Notes: a model not told the origin generated them from the sequence alone. Counted from the stretch's first letter, positions 30,201-37,067 are shown. The stretch is 64,000 bases of DNA from Candidatus Magnetocorallium paracelense (GCA_029001845.1 JAREWP010000079.1:1-64000), one strand, 5' to 3'. A program made the numbers and translations.

Positions 30201-33200
30201 CGGGAATAGTCATTGCCGGGTAGGGGGTATCTGTTCGATTCCATTCTACAACGACTCTCTCCTGTTCGGTTTTACTCATGAGGGCATACTCAGACAGTGC
30301 TTTTCCCGGATTCTCACAGATATTCTCCAAGAGGTTTTTGTAATATCCCGCCATTGTACTTACCGTATTTCTGTCAAAGAGGTCCCTGTTGTAAATAATC
30401 CGGCATTGAAGAGCTTTGTCGACCTCGTGGAGATGAAACTCCATATCGAATCGGACCATGACTTTCATATTCTCCAGAGGCGTCAGATTCAGACCTTGGA
30501 GCGACATCCCCTCCATTGGCTCGTTTTGCAGATTAAACATGATTTGCACCAGGGGGGTGCGGCTCATGTCCCTTTCGGGCCGAAGCGCCTCTACGATATG
30601 TTCAAAGGGAATATCCTGGTTAGAGTAGGCATCTAATGTTGTTTGTTTGATGCGGTTGACGAGCTCATAAAAAGTCGGGTTACCTGACAGGTCTCCCCTC
30701 ATTATCAGGGTGTTCACAAAGAAACCGATCATCGGTTCGATCTCTTTGCGGACGCGGTGCGCTACAGGCGATCCCACGACAATATCATTGATGCCTGCGT
30801 ACCTGGACATGAGGATCATAAATCCGGAAAGAAGGGTCATAAAAAGACTCCCTCCAATGTGATTACTCAGGTCTTTCAATCTCTCTGTGAGTTCCTTTGG
30901 GATATCCAGTGTCTCCTCAGAGCCTCGATATGTAACCACGGGCGGTCTCGGCTTGTCTAAAGGGAGTTCAAGTAAAGGGAGGTCCTTTAAATGATTTTTC
31001 CAATAATCGAGCTGAACTTCCCATATCTTGCCGGTCAGTCGGTTGCGCTGCCATATAGAGAAGTCTGCATATTGGATTGTCATATCCGGCAGGGGAGATT
31101 TTTCTCCTTTTGTAAATGCATTGTACAGGAGAGAGATATCTTTGTTGATTACTCCCATTGACCAGCCGTCAGATATGATGTGGTGTATCGTCATAAGGAG
31201 AATGTGTTTTTCCTTTGCGATCTTTAATAATGTAACCCTCAGCAATGGAGCTCTTTTCAGATCAAAGACGTTTTCCGCCTCTTCATTGAGACGTTTTTTG
31301 ATTTCTCTTATCCTTTCATCTTCCGCCATACGATGTAGATCGATAACAGGCATTTCGATTGTCAGTTCTCGGTTAATTACCTGAACCGGTTTCCCGTGCT
31401 TTACGATAAAAGCGGTTCGAAGCGTTTCGTGGCGACTGAGGAGCTCCTTAAAACTTTTGTCCAGGGCATTGGCATCTAAGGGACCCGATATCTCATAGGC
31501 CATTGGAATATTATAGAAGGCGCTGTCAGGAACGAGTTGGTCCAAAAACCACAACCGCTCCTGGGCAAAGGAGAGGGGTAAATCACCTATTCTCTCGACA
31601 GGTCTGATTTCTCCGATATCCATATGTGAATCGTATTTTTGGATTATCTCCGCCAAGGCGTCTATTGTGGGATTATCGAAGAGTTCCTTTAGAGAGATAT
31701 GAAGGTCGAAAACCTCTCCTATTCTCGATATAACTTGCGTGCCTGAGAGCGAATGGCCCCCAAGGCTGAAGAAGTTGTCATATATACCAATTCGTTCTGT
31801 CCCTAAAACATCCCTCCATATGCCTGCCAGGGATTCCTCCTGAGAATTGCGAGGGGCTGTATAATCATCTCTGCTTATCATGTCCGGAAGGGGAAGCGCA
31901 TTGTGGTCGATCTTCCCTGTTCCTGTCAGGGGCAGGGAGTCGATTATCATATAGGAATGGGGAACCATAAATTCCGGCAAATGATTTTTTAACGATCTCT
32001 TAATACTCTCTATCTCTATATCCACCCCCTCTTCAGGCATCCCGTAACGAGGGGCCGGCACAAGATATGCCGTGAGAGTTTTATCACCGCCTTTGCTTTT
32101 GTGTGCGATTACGGTTGTATCCTTTATTGCAGGCGATTTCAGAATATGGGACTCGATCTCTCCGGGCTCTATCCTGTAGCCCCGAACCTTGACCTGTCGG
32201 TCCATACGACCAAGGAATTCTATGACGCCGTCAGGAAGAAAACGGGCCAGGTCTCCTGTGCGGTAGAGTCTTGAACCCGGTTTATCGCTATAGGGATCGG
32301 GAACGAATCTCTCTGCCGTCAGATCGGGTCGATTCAGATACCCGCGGGCAAGTCCCTGCCCCCCGGTACACAGCTCTCCGGGAACACCGATCGGGACTTC
32401 ATTGAGGCGGCTATCCAATATGCGGACCGTTGTATTGTTGATTGGTTTACCGATTGGGACGGTCCCTTGAATTTGCCCGGGCGCTTTAATCGAATGGCAT
32501 GTTGTAATCGTTGTATTCTCTGTCGGGCCATATGCATTTATTAATCTCAACTCATTATTATGAGAAAGGATTTCCCTTACATGTATCGGTGATAAGACAT
32601 CTCCTCCCACTATCAACTGCCTGACATTTTTCAATTTTCCGGCCTTTTCACTTACCAGCAAGTGGAAAAGGGCGGTTGTGAGAAGTATATTGGTTATCTT
32701 ATTTTCCTCAATAAATATCCCTAAATCTCCAATAGAGGGCATTCCATGGGGATGAATCGCCAAGGTCCCGCCATTTAACAAGGCGCTCCATATCTCTAAT
32801 GTGGATGCGTCAAATGATACCGGGGCGACCATGAGAAACGTATCGTCAGGACTGAATTCTCCATAGTTTGTGTTCCTGGCGAGACGGATGATGCCCTGAT
32901 GGGTGACCTCTACTCCCTTGGGTTGGCCCGTTGAGCCGGATGTGTACATGAGGCAGGCAATGGCGAGTGAGGAGTTGATCGTTTTGAGTGAGTAGGTGAT
33001 TTGAGGGAGTTCATTGTCTATATTTAGTATAACAACGGATTCCGAGAGGGCGTCGAGTTTTAGGTGCAGGTCTTTGTGAGTGACAATCAGGTGTGTTCCT
33101 GCGTCTTCCACCATAAAAGAGAGGCGATCCTCAGGATAATCGGGGTCTAAGGGGAAGTAGACGGCCCCTGCTTTTAGAATCGCCAGAATGGCTGTTATCA

Positions 33201-34800
33201 TCTCCGGCGACCTCTCCATGCAAAGACCAATGGCTGACTCCGGTCCGGCGCCCTTTGCCGTGAGGTAATGAGCCAGTTGATCAGAGCGATCATCAAGTTC
33301 TCTGTAGGACGTTTCCCTGCCCATATATATCAGGGCCGGTTTGTCGGGGATATCCTTTGCACGGCTTTTAAATATTTCATGAACGCACTGCCCCGGGAGA
33401 GAATCCTTTATCTCTGTCATTACAGGCATTACAGGAGTACTAAAGGCGGCAAGTAATTTTCTTTCCCTTTCAGGTATCAGGTCTATCTCTCGAATATTAT
33501 CATCCCTGCGCCGGGGTATCTCTTTCAGCAGGTAAAAAATCCGATTTTGTAAGAGGGTAATCTCGTCACCATGAAACACATCCCGGTCATAATGAAAATG
33601 AATGCTCACACCGTCTGTACGATGATGATCACAAAGAGCAATGTGTAATGAAGCAAGATTAAATCCACTGGAAAGAGAGAAAAAACGAGCCTCCCTATTA
33701 CCAAAGGAGATGTCGAAACGAAAGGGCTCATAAGAAAAGCTAAGGTCATATAACTGTGTCAGATCGTTATGCACGGCTTTGAGCTTCCTGTTGAGATGAC
33801 TGACAGGATAACCCATATAAGGTTTGTCTCTGCGTAATGAATCGTCTATGGACCTGAGAAGTTCGGAAAAGGAGAGGTCCGAACCAAAGGAAAACCTGAC
33901 CGGACTTACAGAGGAAAACATGCCTGTCGTTTTTTTGAATGTCTCGCTGTTCCGATTCATGGAAGCCAGGCCCGGAACCAGCTCTTCCTTCCCATAAACG
34001 CGAACAAAATATATATAAAGAATCCCGATAAAGAGAGAGGATACCGAGACATCGAGTTCACGTGCGCAGCTCTTTATATCTTCGAATATTTGACGATTAC
34101 AATTGAGTGTTGATACAGCGGAAGAGGTGCTCCTGTTGCGGTCCTTTTCTCTCCTGAAAACCGGAAAAGTCGGATCAGGAATCGTTTTGAATTTATCTAA
34201 ACAATATTGTTCATGCTCTTTAAAATCCTCTGACTCAACATACGTCCTGTTGGCAGAGATAAAATCTTTGTATGAATATATATTCCTTTTATTGTATGGA
34301 GCGCCTGTTAACAGATCATTATATATCTCCGACACTCTGTGAAATATGAGATTTTCCGAAAACCCGTCACTTATAAGGTGGTGGAGTTTGTAATACAGGT
34401 AATAACTTTTGTCTGACACTTTGATCAGAACAAAACGGTACAGCGAGTCCTTCCCCGGTACAACAGGTATTTTTGACTCTTCTGTCATCCATTCGATCGC
34501 CTTATGATCTCCGTCCTTATCGTGAGAGAGATCGTTAATTTGAAGCGTAAAGGGAGTATGATCCGGAAATTCCTGAGTTGGTAAGGGGTTATCATTATGA
34601 AAAAGTGTTCGTAAAGCATCGTTCTCTTTAATAAGCAGATCGATCGATCTTTCAAAAAGTGATGTGTCCAAAGGCCCGTTGATTCTCAAATAACCGCTGA
34701 TGGTATAGGTAAGTACATGGGGATTTATGATCTGATCAAACCACACCTCCTCCTGAGGCGTGGTAAGAGGGTATCTGATTTTAGAATCTATGTCACTCAT
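15238..34800 (-). CDS. Hybrid NRPS-PKS megasynthase with terminal FkbM methyltransferase
   Basis: One 6520-codon gene encodes five modules (approximate residues). C1 5-460 (HHLISDG), A1 480-955, T1 985-1060; C2 1070-1500, A2 1530-2030, T2 2060-2130; C3 2140-2570, A3 2600-3480 with an inserted methyltransferase (LELGCGTGM near 3134), T3 3530-3605; C4 3615-4050, A4 4070-4560, T4 4595-4665. The PKS module has KS 4700-5120 (NTACSTS, EAHGTGT, NLGHLDS), AT 5230-5560 (GYSLGEY; HAFH suggests malonyl-CoA), KR about 5750-6100 (GGLGGIG, S-Y-N triad) and T5 near 6187. It ends in an FkbM-type methyltransferase (DIGANIGLF, 6260-6520). All C domains keep HHxxxDG and all T domains keep GGHSL. There is no thioesterase, reductase or epimerase. 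It should make a four-residue peptide extended by one reduced ketide. AAAAGGAG lies 12 bases before the ATG. No exporter, MbtH or PPTase is adjacent. Confidence 0.95.
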   Translation of the reverse strand: MSDIDSKIRYPLTTPQEEVWFDQIINPHVLTYTISGYLRINGPLDTSLFERSIDLLIKENDALRTLFHNDNPLPTQEFPDHTPFTLQINDLSHDKDGDHKAIEWMTEESKIPVVPGKDSLYRFVLIKVSDKSYYLYYKLHHLISDGFSENLIFHRVSEIYNDLLTGAPYNKRNIYSYKDFISANRTYVESEDFKEHEQYCLDKFKTIPDPTFPVFRREKDRNRSTSSAVSTLNCNRQIFEDIKSCARELDVSVSSLFIGILYIYFVRVYGKEELVPGLASMNRNSETFKKTTGMFSSVSPVRFSFGSDLSFSELLRSIDDSLRRDKPYMGYPVSHLNRKLKAVHNDLTQLYDLSFSYEPFRFDISFGNREARFFSLSSGFNLASLHIALCDHHRTDGVSIHFHYDRDVFHGDEITLLQNRIFYLLKEIPRRRDDNIREIDLIPERERKLLAAFSTPVMPVMTEIKDSLPGQCVHEIFKSRAKDIPDKPALIYMGRETSYRELDDRSDQLAHYLTAKGAGPESAIGLCMERSPEMITAILAILKAGAVYFPLDPDYPEDRLSFMVEDAGTHLIVTHKDLHLKLDALSESVVILNIDNELPQITYSLKTINSSLAIACLMYTSGSTGQPKGVEVTHQGIIRLARNTNYGEFSPDDTFLMVAPVSFDASTLEIWSALLNGGTLAIHPHGMPSIGDLGIFIEENKITNILLTTALFHLLVSEKAGKLKNVRQLIVGGDVLSPIHVREILSHNNELRLINAYGPTENTTITTCHSIKAPGQIQGTVPIGKPINNTTVRILDSRLNEVPIGVPGELCTGGQGLARGYLNRPDLTAERFVPDPYSDKPGSRLYRTGDLARFLPDGVIEFLGRMDRQVKVRGYRIEPGEIESHILKSPAIKDTTVIAHKSKGGDKTLTAYLVPAPRYGMPEEGVDIEIESIKRSLKNHLPEFMVPHSYMIIDSLPLTGTGKIDHNALPLPDMISRDDYTAPRNSQEESLAGIWRDVLGTERIGIYDNFFSLGGHSLSGTQVISRIGEVFDLHISLKELFDNPTIDALAEIIQKYDSHMDIGEIRPVERIGDLPLSFAQERLWFLDQLVPDSAFYNIPMAYEISGPLDANALDKSFKELLSRHETLRTAFIVKHGKPVQVINRELTIEMPVIDLHRMAEDERIREIKKRLNEEAENVFDLKRAPLLRVTLLKIAKEKHILLMTIHHIISDGWSMGVINKDISLLYNAFTKGEKSPLPDMTIQYADFSIWQRNRLTGKIWEVQLDYWKNHLKDLPLLELPLDKPRPPVVTYRGSEETLDIPKELTERLKDLSNHIGGSLFMTLLSGFMILMSRYAGINDIVVGSPVAHRVRKEIEPMIGFFVNTLIMRGDLSGNPTFYELVNRIKQTTLDAYSNQDIPFEHIVEALRPERDMSRTPLVQIMFNLQNEPMEGMSLQGLNLTPLENMKVMVRFDMEFHLHEVDKALQCRIIYNRDLFDRNTVSTMAGYYKNLLENICENPGKALSEYALMSKTEQERVVVEWNRTDTPYPAMTIPDVFEKQADQTPDRIALVYKGETLTYGELNKKSDQLAGYLRNHGVRPEVLTGLCMERSMEVVIAILAIVKAGGAYVPLDPNDPSERLSFIAENSRLHLIITHKDLHLKFNSISQSVTILNLDIGEPHTAQSPSTLNSSPPTYTSSLLTAYIMHTSGSTGQPKGVAVPHKGVVRLVKESNYAQFGPDETFLLFAPLSFDASTFEIWGALLNGGKLVIHPPGVPSLEELGRFIRENHITTLWLTAGLFHQMVKEQSRNLRSLRQLFAGGDVLSPDVVKDFLTNSETTKVINGYGPTENTTFTCCYSMDSPEQAGKTVSIGRPISNTTVYILDSAFHVTPPGIPGELYAGGDGPARGYLNRPDLTAERFIPDPFGGKPGSRLYRTGDLARYLPDGNIEFLGRIDRQVKIRGYRIEPGEIEAQILHSPMVKDITLIVREDKEGDKRLTAYLVMDRQYETPEKEIRSKQTDRFIEELKTSLKKRLPDYMVPVAWVIMDKLPLTATGKIDCNSLPKPEIFRRETEAYAEPRTPVEKTLVELWSTILGIKKIGIYDNFFNLGGHSLLATRVISGVGDSFGADIPLRELFENPTIAGLSERIANQTSRTGWEEIKPVERAKELPLSFAQERLWFLSQLVPDSAFYNIPWAFEITGPLDRPVLEKSFQEVVRRHEILRTAFVSRGGEAVQITDPDVAIDMPVIDLCDLPEKERDKEAKRLMSEEGAKIFDLGSAPLLRVTLLKLSEDRHILLMTMHHIVSDGWSTGVMNNEISVLYRAFSAGEASPLPDLPVQYSDFTLWQRKRLKGDLLERQLDYWRNRLGDIPLLELPPDRARPATATYRGAAEPLTLSEEVTERLKERGLQAGGSLFMTLLAGFMVLMSRYTGQEDIVIGAPIANRTRKEIEPLIGFFVNTLVMRGDLRGNPSFTELLKRVKEITLEAYSNQDIPFEYIVDELRPERDTSRNPLVQVMFALQNAPMDSISLQGLELNAVSGMEIMVRFDMECHFFEVHNALQGMIVYNTDLFDRERIRRMAEHYKNLLEGICENPERALWEYALMIEPEKERIVSEWNETETPCPDKCIHEIFETRAEEQPDKRAILYGDGSVTYRELNERANHLARHLIGLGVKSETVVAVSMERSPELIIALLGILKAGGVYFPIDPSYPVSRRKEMIRDAAPVVIIKERSDDGFESGSGNEEFLPEFIYRDSETFHGKSRENPPSVVVTDNRAYINYTSGSTGTPKGIEIPHKGVLRLLFNTGYIDLSQNERIIHASNISFDAATFEIWGALLHGGTLVILPKEEVLDPRAYRDVLESRAVTTLFLTTALFNRMTDEIPDIFKGVKNVLFGGEAADAGRVKAVRENTPPKRLLHVYGPTESTTFATWHEVARGGDEIVPIGRPINNTTVYIVDRRLNPVPVGIPGELCIGGDGTARGYLNKPDLTAEKFIPDPFGKKPGSRLYRTGDLVRYLSNGSIEFLGRTDRQVKVRGYRIEPGEIEARIVNVPMVKDTTVILREDRPGDKRLTAYLTLDPRYRIPEEEIETLSSDQVSNWEEIFNDHVYTGEREIEDPLFNTTGWNSSYDGSPIAVEEMREWADDIITQVLDLKPKRVLELGCGTGMLLLQLAPRCESYEGWDISEVSLDYIKRQTAGHEERYASVKLAKRMAHELDEVEENTLDAVILSSVVQYFPDMDYLVKVIEGSARAIKPGGFVLLADLRNYRLMRAFHTSTETYKAAPGESVKTLKSRIDGKMVSETELFVDPSLFIALKERIEKIGHVRIRLQRGSVRNEMTTFRYTAILHVGEPEDIQKIACYIDGEGMSLREIGEIVKANQQECICIRDVINSRVMEDVASDRIVHRCDAPETVMELNKRVTALKAGIDPDEIYRTAKANASVADISWSDKGPEYMDVIFAGKNPAEEYICIPSAITLKFTDDGPLTLFGNNPVMSKLIPRFLENLKISLKEVLPDYMIPVSFVVMDALPLTATGKIDRNSLPKPETFNRDEATYAGPRTQKEETLADIWKSVLSMEEIGIYDNFFHLGGHSLLATQVISRIRETFQADLPLRKLFENPTVAGLAEKIEKEAQKTEIEEIKIVERGGDRPLSFAQERLWFLDRLVPDSAFYNMPWATEITGPLNMIALEKSFHEIVRRHETLRTAIVSKGGTPVQIIYPDLTIDMPVIDLCDFRKEERKKRAKKLLSEEAKKLFNLEKAPLLRVTVLKLSEDKHILLMTMHHIISDGWSTGVINKEISALYREFSRGDASPLPDLTIQYADFAQWQRNWLTGAVLEDQLTYWKEHLKDLPLLELPTNRPRPAVVTYNGDVETLAIPHYLTDRLRQLGNRTGGSLFMTLLAGFMVLMARYTGQEDIVVGTPIANRTRKEIEPLIGFFINTLVMRGDLSGNPTFMELLKTVKKITLEAYGNQDIPFEHIVEALKPERDMSRNPLVQVIFALQNAPMESLSLEGLDTKSIKTMEITVRADMECHLWEVQKGIEGVIYYNTDLFDRDFVKTMAGHYKNLLHEVCKAPETTLWRVDFLDRIERDRIVVEWNRTEAPCPTAGICEVFENQAKRTPDKMALVYEDTMITYGELNNKSDQLARYLGKHGVGPEVLTGLCMERSIEMVTAILSIVKAGGAYVPLDPNYPKERLSFIREDSQLNLIITHKEWRKKIDDPSGSVQIVNIDTDWPDIIQSVSAGDSPPSIHNLPLSTACVLYTSGSTGLPKGVRVTHRGVLRLVKETNYAKFAPEDTGFLFAPLSFDASTLELWSALLNGGKLVIFPSELPSFDQLGRSIKNNGITNLLFTTALFHQMVKEQARNLKEVRQLIVGGDVISPDHVREILETADHLKVINAYGPTENTTITTCYPLESPEEAGKSIPIGRPIDNTTVYILDRALNIVPIGVPGELCTGGDGLAQGYHNRPDLTAERFIPDPFGKKPGARLYRTGDKARYLPDGNIEFMGRLDFQVKIRGFRIEPGEIEAALSSHQAVEESVVTVKKEDGDEKKLLAYVLLRQGYRNSSIISDIREYLREKLPEHMIPSAILPVDRMPLTPVGKIDHKALPEPDSAGDKRAAAPPGNETEKRVAAIWRELLKVENPGLHENFFDLGGHSLLLVKVHAKLEETFNREIPLMELFRRPDIHTLSKYINHEDLDEETLLRNGIENRIKRQKESDRANDIAVISMALRLPDANTPEEFWRNLCNGKESIRFFSDEELEASGIEPEIYNDPNYIKAGAVLEDIENFDASFFGFTPREAESLDPQHRLFLECCHEAVERAGYVPDSYKGRIGVYGGASMSFYLLKNLYGNPEFLKSIDPFQVLINNDKDHLATRVSYKLNLKGPALNVNTACSTSLVAISEACQGLIHHRCDMALAGGASVKTPQISGYRYNSGGVLSPDGHCRAFDAKAGGTVGGSGVGVVFLKRMEDALADGDRILAVIKGSSVNNDGSVKPGYSAPGIDGQIEVIAEAHAASGTDPSTITCIEAHGTGTEMGDPIEIEALTKAFRMRTGDKGFCAIGSVKTNLGHLDSAAGVTGFIKALLALKEGQIPPTLHFEKANPKIDFENSPFYVNTELREWKTEGFPRRAGVSSFGIGGTNAHIILEQPPHISSYAETSADESGAWRLLILSAKTDSALNKMSDNLVSCFKKDPSISLSDTAYTLQIGRQSFHYRRMVVCRDVDNAIESLEAKDPTKVFTYVTNPGNRSVIFMFPGLGDHYVNMSLGLYRSIPSFRKEIDRCSEIVKTISGMDIREVMYNEKAENPIWDNKTGFDLLKMLNRANEEPNEETMRLNRTRHAHPAVFIVEYAMAMLWIKWGIEPTAMTGYSLGEYAAACISGVISLEDALRLVVKRAEIIDKLPGGVMVAAPLSEKELKTMISRYDISIATVNTPDLTVLGGSEEEIIKVEAEFRKREIISRRLATTHAFHSKMMEGGREEFLRLLKTIEFSPPKIPYISNLTGTWIKDEEATDPAYWADHTCRTVRFSDGIKELMESDDAVFLEVGPGQGLGSFTMQHSAYKDQPVLGSIRSQNDNQEDMPFLLTTLGKLWLTGVEPEWSFLYAGEKRYRIPLPAYPFEKKRYWIEPNLSADAGMTVETEKSIQRKSIYEWFYIPAWKRESLGNTFPPDASKWLIFADDHGYGEELCNRLTCKESQIVTVMRGDRFAGEQKNRYKIRPGCKEDYAKLISGLREADIFPHNIVHMWNVSPHSEIETDRLETLDDALESGFYSLLYLAQVIGEYGLKEPIQIGIITNNMQAVNSDDIFCPEKATLLGPCKVIPKEFKNIRCCSLDIEIRGQREGLPDRIVSEFTMNLPDPVVAYRGYRRWIPAFEQLPLKDNGSDGSVLRNEGVYLITGGLGGIGLGMGEYLAKKIKAKVVLIGRTEPPPRNRWDEIVDRYNEKNRGDNALDLDITRITKIRSIEAASSDLLIIKADVSNKSEMEAAIAQVLDRFGEIHGVIHGAGVPGAGLIELKTKEMAEDVFAAKVKGTLVLESVLKDIPLDFMILFSSLTSITGETGQVDYVGANAFLDAYSHYRTFHLKKRTRAVNWDAWQWDNWQRSLMNQMPEMYKKARDYRDAFGLNYNEGAEAMIRVLAGAEPQVMVSLTDFYEIFKGESFDFYETGLQEMSKETHGRPLLGTPYVEPDNDVEERLAEIWGELFGIDKIGVHDNFFQLGGHSLLGVQLIHRIQEAFEINIPLKALFEAPNIRDISMVIEEMILLEIEGLTEEEIRETIIRTDRGGTAALETVRAYELPNKMKIMHLNKAETDHFYKDIFEDLVYYRNGITLNRGDTVFDIGANIGLFSLFILNRFEDIKIYAFEPAPPLFEILKTNTSQYGDRANLFNFGLSKDKKEAEFTFYPRSTGMSTFFADIDEEEDVLRTIMENQQKAGMKEMDDILSYTDDLMAERFREEEFTCELKKLSDIIEEQNIDTIHLLKIDVQKSELDVLEGIHEDHWKKIKQIVIEVHDIEGRVDRIRRLLENKEYGVTVVQDELYKGTNIFNIYGLATVRK

Positions 34801-34826
34801 CGTATAAATGTGCTCCTTTTATTGTG

Positions 34827-34947
34827 AAAACAGCAGTCAGCTATCAGTGGTCAGCCTTCAGCTAAAAACAAACATCACTCGACAGGTGAGTATGTTTTAA
34901 GCTGTAAGTTGTTGTAATAAAAAGCTGACAGCTGACTGCTGTTTTTA
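34827..34947. repeat. Family A dispersed palindromic repeat, copy 2
   Basis: Left arm AAAACAGCAGTCAGCTATCA and right arm AAGCTGACAGCTGACTGCTG are inverted relatives. The copy lies directly upstream of the megasynthase start codon region, so it sits in or near that gene's promoter. Its centre differs from copy 1. Confidence 0.8.
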
Positions 34948-35094
34948 GTGTAACTACTTAGTCACTTATAAGTGAAATTGCGCGCAAAAAAGCACCAATA
35001 TTTTGAATACCACTGTTTCAGCCTTTATTTATAAGGATTTAGAGAATAAAGAAATGTGCTCCCACTTTTCAGCTAAAGTAGCAGTTATTCATTT

Positions 35095-35290
35095 ACTCCC
35101 TCTCCCCCTTTGAAGGGGGAGAGGGTTGGGGTGAGGGGGTGCGATACAGAACTCGACACAGTTACGCTTCTCCACCGTCACCCCTCACCTTAGTCCTCTC
35201 CCCTCAAGGGGAGAGGAGACCTGAAGGAATTTCTTCGAAATTCCTAAGTGTTACATCAAACCTGTTTGGTTCCGGCTTTGCGGATTAGGT
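35095..35290. repeat. Dispersed repeat family B (CTCCCTCTCCCCC palindromes), copy 1
   Basis: Two nested hairpins, CTCCCCCTTTGAAGGGGGAG and CTCTCCCCTCAAGGGGAGAG, flank a conserved centre containing CTTCTCCACCGTCACCCCTC. A GAATTTCTTCGAAATTC palindrome follows. Related copies are at 39087 (internally deleted), 46974 and 48833 (inverted). The right flank (CCTGTTTGGTTCCGGCTTTG) is shared with the 39 kb copy. Confidence 0.85.
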
Positions 35291-35784
35291 AAAATATCTG
35301 TTGTTTTGCATTGGTCTCGATGTAACTACTACTAGAGGGATCAGTATATCAAAATTAAGAAATCAAGTCTTGATCTTTTTATTTTTTTTAGAGAAATCGA
35401 TGAAAGCCTTTCATGGATACTATCCGCATGAAAGGGGGATTTTGGTTTTTACGGGAATGACGCTTTGTTTTCTATGAATTCGAACGTTTATAAGACAAAT
35501 GAATCATTTGGTTTATAATTCTGACCTTCGCATATTCTATTTAGCTCTGCTTCTATATCTACCCATTCTGAATCGCCATAACCTAATCACAGATATTCTT
35601 GTTAGATAGAGAAATAGCTTAAATATTAAAATTTGTTGACTTTTGCTTCTCTTTTTGGTATTCTTCCCATAAGTTGCTAAAAGCAAATTCCTGTTATTTC
35701 ACTCTTGTTAACATGTGTTGGATATAAAAAAATAGAGGATATCTCTATACACAAAAACAAATACAGTAATTTTATTAAAACCTT
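35291..35784. other. AT-rich gap with repeat C fragment
   Basis: No gene is seen. Bases 35450-35475 (ACGGGAATGACGCTTTGTTT) match one arm of the repeat at 48628-48750. A promoter for the gene at 35785 is expected in the AT-rich last 150 bases; TTGACT near 35637 with TATTCT 18 bases downstream is a possible but weak pair. Confidence 0.4.
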
Positions 35785-36858
35785 ATGAACTTATTAAATA
35801 AATCTTATCTTTCTATTATGGAGAACTCCCTCTTTAAAAAGCCACGTTTAGTAGGTTGTGAAATCAACAATATCTGTAATGCTCAATGCAGCTTTTGTGG
35901 ATATGGTAATCCTAAAGCCGATGGACGCAAGAAAAACATGCTGGATATTGAAGTCTTTCGCCATACCTTAAAGCTTTACTCGGAAGCAGGAGGAGGAAAC
36001 TTTGCGTTGTCTCCCATTCTGGGAGAAGTTTCAATGGATAATCGATGGCTGGAATTGGTGAAAGAAATACGCCACTATTCTAATATTACAGGCATTTCAT
36101 GCTATACCAATGCTATTCGTCTACATAAATTTGGCTCAAAAGAGATCTTAACCTCAGGACTTTCAAATATTAAAATATCCACATCACTGACATCTGAGGA
36201 ATCTTATCGCCGCATTTACGGAGTAAATCGTTACAAACAGGTGGTTCAAAATGTTTTGGATTTACTAAAAACAAACCAAGCATTAGGATACCCTGCTGAT
36301 ATCAACATTGCCTTACGTATTGATAAGCCTTACTCACAATTTTATGATTCCCCCCTCTATGCTGAAATAATAAAATATACTAAACCCGGTAAAATTAGTA
36401 TCTTAACTGATGGATGGGAAGATTTTAATGGGCTGATTGCAGAAAAAGATTTGCCTTATGGACAAAAATTTAAACTTAATGAACCTGATGAGTTTGTGCC
36501 ATGTTATGGACTTTTTAGGAAATTACAGGTGATGATAGACGGAACAATTCAAGCCTGTAGTTGCCGCGTGGCCCCCCATTTGTGGGTCGGTAATATCAAA
36601 GATTATAACACCTTGGAAGACGCCTGGAGAAATGAACATCTGGAAAATCTTCGGAAAAACTGGTTTGAAGGACATCTTCCTGAAGGATGCAAGAAATGCA
36701 CGCACTATGCACCTTATACGAATTTACTGAAGCAAGTATCTATGAGAAAAAAAGTGCGGCAAACCCTGGGAAAAATAAAACGTAAAATACTATCCCTCCC
36801 TGTCGTTAAAAAACCTCTCCAATTGCTCATGCAGCAAAAAAACACAATTCCTACATAA
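35785..36858 (+). CDS. Radical SAM protein with C-terminal SPASM-like cysteines
   Basis: The 357-aa enzyme carries a canonical C-x3-C-x2-C motif (CNAQCSFC, residues 31-38) near the start. A TIM-barrel body follows, with GISCYTNAIRLH in the SAM-binding area. A C-terminal cysteine set (CSCR, then CKKCTHYAPYTNLL) is typical of SPASM/twitch domains holding an auxiliary cluster. The last 45 residues are very basic. Neighbours are the megasynthase (divergent, about 1 kb away) and a glycosyltransferase, so it could modify a natural product or a cell-surface component. The start is uncertain: no clear ribosome-binding site precedes this ATG, and Met12 (35818) is an alternative. Confidence 0.8.
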   Translation: MNLLNKSYLSIMENSLFKKPRLVGCEINNICNAQCSFCGYGNPKADGRKKNMLDIEVFRHTLKLYSEAGGGNFALSPILGEVSMDNRWLELVKEIRHYSNITGISCYTNAIRLHKFGSKEILTSGLSNIKISTSLTSEESYRRIYGVNRYKQVVQNVLDLLKTNQALGYPADINIALRIDKPYSQFYDSPLYAEIIKYTKPGKISILTDGWEDFNGLIAEKDLPYGQKFKLNEPDEFVPCYGLFRKLQVMIDGTIQACSCRVAPHLWVGNIKDYNTLEDAWRNEHLENLRKNWFEGHLPEGCKKCTHYAPYTNLLKQVSMRKKVRQTLGKIKRKILSLPVVKKPLQLLMQQKNTIPT

Positions 36859-36951
36859 GGCAATCATAACATCAAAAAATAGAGAACCCTTTCCATTACA
36901 AATTATATGAGTATGGTAAATAAATAGTGTTGTAATATAAAAGACAAAAAG

Positions 36952-37028
36952 TCATTAACTTAAGGAGCAAAGCACCTTCTCAAACATGACCCGCTTCCGT
37001 CGGAAGGTGCTTCACCCCTTAAGTTAAG
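36952..37028. repeat. Dispersed repeat family D hairpin, copy 1
   Basis: The arms TTAACTTAAGGAGCAAAGCACC and their inverted partner GGTGCTTCACCCCTTAAGTTAA enclose a CTTCCGTCGGAAG mini-palindrome. It lies between the radical SAM gene and the glycosyltransferase gene. A fuller copy is at 49222-49343 and an arm at 39327-39364. Confidence 0.75.
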
Positions 37029-37067
37029 AGTATTGAATACAAGATACTATTAACCAAGTAAAGAAAA

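Noticed and set aside
16200-34342. Many plus-strand frames of 60-200 codons across 15-35 kb
   Set aside because: They are antisense to the intact NRPS-PKS gene, have no family matches visible and track the codon bias of the real gene.
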